From the NCBI GenBank assembly GCA_025916135.1, contig CP104793.1:3348001-3412000 (forward strand): 64,000 nucleotides of DNA. The letters are read 5' to 3'. The stretch comes from Rhodobacteraceae bacterium D3-12. GTDB lineage: Bacteria > Pseudomonadota > Alphaproteobacteria > Rhodobacterales > Rhodobacteraceae. The notes under the pieces are model-generated. The model searched no databases, was not told the origin of the DNA, and saw nothing but the letters and a program-made list of their open reading frames with translations. Positions within the stretch are counted from its first letter, which is position 1. Every line of letters begins with the position of its first letter. This document shows positions 61,304 through 64,000 of this stretch, in pieces. A program made the position numbers and the translations under genes.

Positions 61304-62782
61304 TTACTTCGACAAGGTGCGCGCCACCGCGTCCCTCCAACCACCATATAGCCGGTCACGTTCAGCCGTGCTCATGCGGGGTTCAAACCGGTGGTCGAGC
61401 GCCCAATTCGCGGCAAAACCCTCCATCGTCGGGTAAAGCCCGGCTCGCATCCCCGCCAGCCACGCAGCGCCCAGCGCGGTCGTTTCTGAAACCACTGGCC
61501 GGTCTACAGGCGCCCCAAGGATGTCGGCCACGAACTGCATGGTCCAATCGCTTGCCACCATGCCGCCATCCACCCTAAGCACGGTATCCAAACCCGCGCC
61601 CGGCCAATCCTCCAGCATCGCCCGCAACAAATCCGCCGTCTGAAACCCAACGCTTTGCAGCGCCCCACGGGCAATCTCCGCCGGCCCGGTTCCACGGGTC
61701 AGCCCGAACATCGCACCGCGGCACTCCGCATCCCAATACGGCGCGCCCAGCCCGGTAAACGCGGGCACCACAATCACCTCCTGCTCCGGGTCCGCAGTTT
61801 CAGCCAAAGCTTGCGTCTCCCCGGCCTCCGACACGATTTTCAGCCCATCACGCAGCCATTGCACCACTGCACCCGCGACAAAAATCGACCCCTCCAGCGC
61901 ATAGGTCACCTGACCGTCCAACTGGTAGGCCACAGTGCCCAACAACCGGTTCTCCGAACGGATCAATCTCTCGCCCGTATTCAACAACGCAAAGCATCCG
62001 GTGCCATAAGTCGACTTCATCATGCCCGGCTTGAAACAGGCCTGCCCAATCGTTGCCGCCTGCTGATCCCCCGCAACGCCCAAAATCGGCACCGCAGCAC
62101 CAAATTGCTCGCTCATTCCGAAATCCGCCGCGCAATCGCGGACCTCAGGCAAAAGGCTCATCGGAATGTCGAGAGCCGCGCAAATCTCGCCATCCCACAC
62201 CCCGTCGACGATATTATACAACATGGTGCGCGCCGCATTGGTGGCATCCGTCACATGCGCCCGCCCTCCGGTCAGCTTCCAGATCAGCCAACTGTCCACC
62301 GTGCCAAAAGCCAACCGCCCGGCCTCTGCCTTGGCCCGCGCCCCTTCTACGTTCTCTAACAACCAACGCAGCTTGGTGCCCGAGAAGTAAGGATCAAGCA
62401 AAAGCCCGGTGCGTGCGCGGATCATCTCCTCATGCCCCGCCTCGCGAAGCATGTGGCACATATCCGCTGTGCGCCGATCCTGCCACACAACCGCATTATA
62501 AACAGGCACACCTGTCTCGCGGTCCCAAAGCAGGGTCGTCTCACGCTGATTGGTGATCCCGATCCCGGACAGATCTTCTGCCCGCACCCCGGCCCTTACC
62601 AAGGCGAGCTCCGCCGAGCGCCGCGTGCTTTGCCACAAGTCTTCGGGATCATGCTCAACCCAGCCAGAGCGCGGAAAATGCTGCGGAAACTCCTCCTGTC
62701 CCACGGATTTAACCCGCATTTCAGCGTCAAACACAATCGCCCGGCTTGACGTTGTGCCTTGATCCAGCGCCAGAATATGTGA
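61304..62782 (-). CDS. glpK: Glycerol kinase
   Basis: GlpK phosphorylates glycerol to glycerol-3-phosphate with ATP. The 492-residue FGGY-family protein starts (GTG, after GGAGGGG) [21 protein letters not shown], with [11 protein letters not shown], and ends with the conserved [21 protein letters not shown] and [18 protein letters not shown] parts. The other glp genes are not adjacent. It stands divergent from the TetR-family gene. Confidence 0.95.
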   Translation of the reverse strand, partial: SHILALDQGTTSSRAIVFDAEMRVKSVGQEEFPQHFPRSGWVEHDPEDLWQSTRRSAELALVRAGVRAEDLSGIGITNQRETTLLWDRETGVPVYNAVVWQDRRTADMCHMLREAGHEEMIRARTGLLLDPYFSGTKLRWLLENVEGARAKAEAGRLAFGTVDSWLIWKLTGGRAHVTDATNAARTMLYNIVDGVWDGEICAALDIPMSLLPEVRDCAADFGMSEQFGAAVPILGVAGDQQAATIGQACFKPGMMKSTYGTGCFALLNTGERLIRSENRLLGTVAYQLDGQVTYALEGSIFVAGAVVQWLRDGLKIVSEAGETQALAETADPEQEVIVVPAFTGLGAPYWDAECRGAMFGLTRGTGPAEIARGALQSVGFQTADLLRAMLEDWPGAGLDTVLRVDGGMVASDWTMQFVADILGAPVDRPVVSETTALGAAWLAGMRAGLYPTMEGFAANWALDHRFEPRMSTAERDRLYGGWRDAVARTLSK

Positions 62783-62950
62783 CACGGGCTTTCCCCTCCC
62801 CAAGCGATCGGTCGTCTGCCGATATTCCGGGCATCCCGCCTCTTATGCAACCCCGTGACCGCCACCATCGCCGCATTTTCGGCGCGACCCTTTGCCCGTA
62901 TTGAGATGCTCGTATTGCTGCCACGCAGGCGCCCGCGTATGGTCCCCACT

Positions 62951-63529
62951 ATGAAAACCGCAGTCAGCAAGCGCCCCGCCAAAAAACCGCGCCTCTCGCG
63001 CGCTGATTGGCTGCGCGCCGGGTTTCAAACCTTATCTTCGCTCGGCCTTCGGCGCTCAAAGTCGATAGACTCGCCGCCGATGTTGGCGCGACAAAAGGGT
63101 CATTCTACTGGCACTTCAAAGACTTACCTGACTTTCAACGCAAGCTACTTGTGATGTGGGAAGAGCAATGCCTTGCCGCGATTGACGCCACCGCAAGCGA
63201 GGATGACCAAGCCGCCAGCCGTCTACGCGCGCTAACCCAACTCCTCGCGAGCCGTGACCTTCAAGACAACGACTGGCAAAGCGCAGAACCTTCGATCTCG
63301 CGCGTGGGCACGCGACTCCGAAGCTGCTGCCGAAACGGTTGCGCGTGTTGATGCGCACTGCCTTACCGCGCTGTCTTCGCTTCTGGCGGACTGCGGGGTG
63401 ACCAACCCCGATCTCACCCGCGCAATCTATGCAGCGGCCATCGGTATGGCCGACCTGTCGATGCGTGATAACAAAAGCAACGATGCTGCCCTTGGCACGT
63501 TGGTTGACCTAATCTTGGCTCTACGATGA
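62951..63529 (+). pseudogene. TetR-family regulator with two frame breaks
   Basis: This is a TetR regulator readable only across three frames: N-terminal SRADWLRAGFQTLSSLG, then the recognition helix KVDRLAADVGATKGSFYWHF and the ligand-domain start, then SEAAAETVARVDAHCLTALS to the end. The first break is near 63046 (GGCCTT; adding one C restores the frame), the second near 63296-63300 (one base too many). Corrected, it is about 192 residues, normal for the family. Two breaks in one gene could mean true decay, though a similar pattern elsewhere in this window suggests artefact. The stop overlaps the META gene start. Confidence 0.75.
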
Positions 63530-63939
63530 AAACGCTACTGTTCACCCTCATTCTGACGGCGCTGCATGCCACAACTTCACCCGTCTCGGCCCATGGCAAC
63601 CACCCGCCCTTTGATGCGCCCGGCCATGTCTGGCAGTTGATCGAACTCAACGGCGCGCCGTTTACCGCGCGCGCCACACTCACGTTCCCCGAACCCGGCA
63701 AGCTTGCTGGACAAGCCCCCTGTAACCGGTATTTCGGCAAGATGTGGGGCGACTACCCTTGGTTCAAAGCGGGCCAAATCGGCGCCACCCGCCGCGCCTG
63801 CCCTGAGCTGGCGGCAGAACAGGCCTTCCTCAAGGCTCTTGGCGAAATGAGCCAAGCCGATGCGTCAGACAGCCACTTGCTTTTAACCGGAGCCGGCAGA
63901 CAAAGTATGGTCTTCCGCCTCATGCCACCGACCGAGTGA
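63526..63939 (+). CDS. META-domain protein, secreted
   Basis: This is a 137-residue protein with a signal peptide (MKTLLFTLILTALHATTSPVSA), followed by a META/HslJ-like domain (HVWQLIELNGAPFTARATLTF, then CNRYFGKMWGDYPWF and the conserved ATRRACPELAAEQAFLKALG). The family is linked to outer-membrane stability and stress resistance (HslJ); its function here is unknown. It overlaps the end of the TetR gene by four bases. Confidence 0.88.
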   Translation: MKTLLFTLILTALHATTSPVSAHGNHPPFDAPGHVWQLIELNGAPFTARATLTFPEPGKLAGQAPCNRYFGKMWGDYPWFKAGQIGATRRACPELAAEQAFLKALGEMSQADASDSHLLLTGAGRQSMVFRLMPPTE

Positions 63940-64000
63940 ACAGATCGACAAACCGCTGCCGTGGCTCTGGCAAGGGTTTGTGAACCAGTTCCTGCGCCAG
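63920..64000 (-). CDS. C-terminal end of an unrecognised gene (partial)
   Basis: The reverse strand reads LAQELVHKPLPEPRQRFVDL followed by FTRSVA and TGA, running off the window edge. It overlaps the META gene by 20 bases. The residue composition looks like real coding sequence, but the family cannot be assigned. Confidence 0.4.
   Translation of the reverse strand: MAQELVHKPLPEPRQRFVDLFTRSVA

Overview
The window is a GC-rich, gene-dense chromosomal segment of an alphaproteobacterium. It most likely comes from the Roseobacter group of the Rhodobacteraceae. This rests on recognised protein families and on gene order: the run rsfS-rlmH-gpmI-envC-like-ctpA-rppH, the box benzoyl-CoA pathway with BoxR, and a MerR-headed beta-oxidation cluster. 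No rRNA, tRNA, CRISPR array, insertion sequence or prophage was seen.

Layout. 1-1627 (+): the end of a urea ABC transporter (urtC end, urtD, urtE). 1666-8271 (-): an iron-uptake type operon. It has two imelysin-family proteins, a di-haem oxidoreductase, a beta-barrel protein, a DUF1513 protein, and two unrecognised leading genes, one of only 56 codons. A perfect inverted repeat overlaps its predicted promoter. 8559-16837 (-): the aerobic benzoate (box) cluster, with benzoate-CoA ligase, an alpha/beta hydrolase, boxC, boxB, a 60-residue Cys-rich protein, boxA and boxR. Four TGC-N8-CA type sites lie in its promoter regions. 17145-25257: mixed housekeeping genes (SRAP protein, 5'-nucleotidase, DUF952, pyrD, ArsC-like, lytic transglycosylase, MATE pump, two thioesterases). 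25498-34581 (+): two MerR regulators and a fatty-acid/acyl-CoA degradation run (two acyl-CoA dehydrogenases, GST, thiolase, FadJ-like). 34978-40876: Hint-like protein, sulfotransferase, acyl-CoA ligase and two unrecognised membrane proteins. 41016-44848 (+): a molybdenum hydroxylase operon with its own MoaD-like protein. 44916-53040 (mostly -): leuB, leuD and leuC interspersed with a creatininase-like protein, a LysR/oxidoreductase pair, a phosphatase-family protein and a membrane protein. 53277-60962: VOC protein, mechanosensitive channel, and the conserved rsfS-rppH block. 61304-64000: glpK, a disrupted TetR regulator, a META-domain protein and the end of one further gene.

Two themes cut across the window. 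First, at least seven genes carry single-base reading-frame breaks. Most sit in G or C runs and are repaired by restoring one base, which points to sequence-quality artefacts more than to gene decay. They affect benzoate-CoA ligase, the transglycosylase, the phosphatase-family gene, the TetR gene, the beta-barrel gene, and the ends of urtC and the channel gene. Second, the intergenic spaces hold several families of short palindromic or repeated elements: three tandem 21-nt hairpins, CTTCATCT...CCCCC elements, and a duplicated ~70-nt element ending in GTTAACCTTAA.

The best candidates for undescribed biology are the two unknown leading genes of the iron operon with their operator, the CxxCxxCxxxC mini-protein in the box operon, the ribbon-helix-helix-like mini-protein between the two acyl-CoA dehydrogenases, and the duplicated noncoding element.
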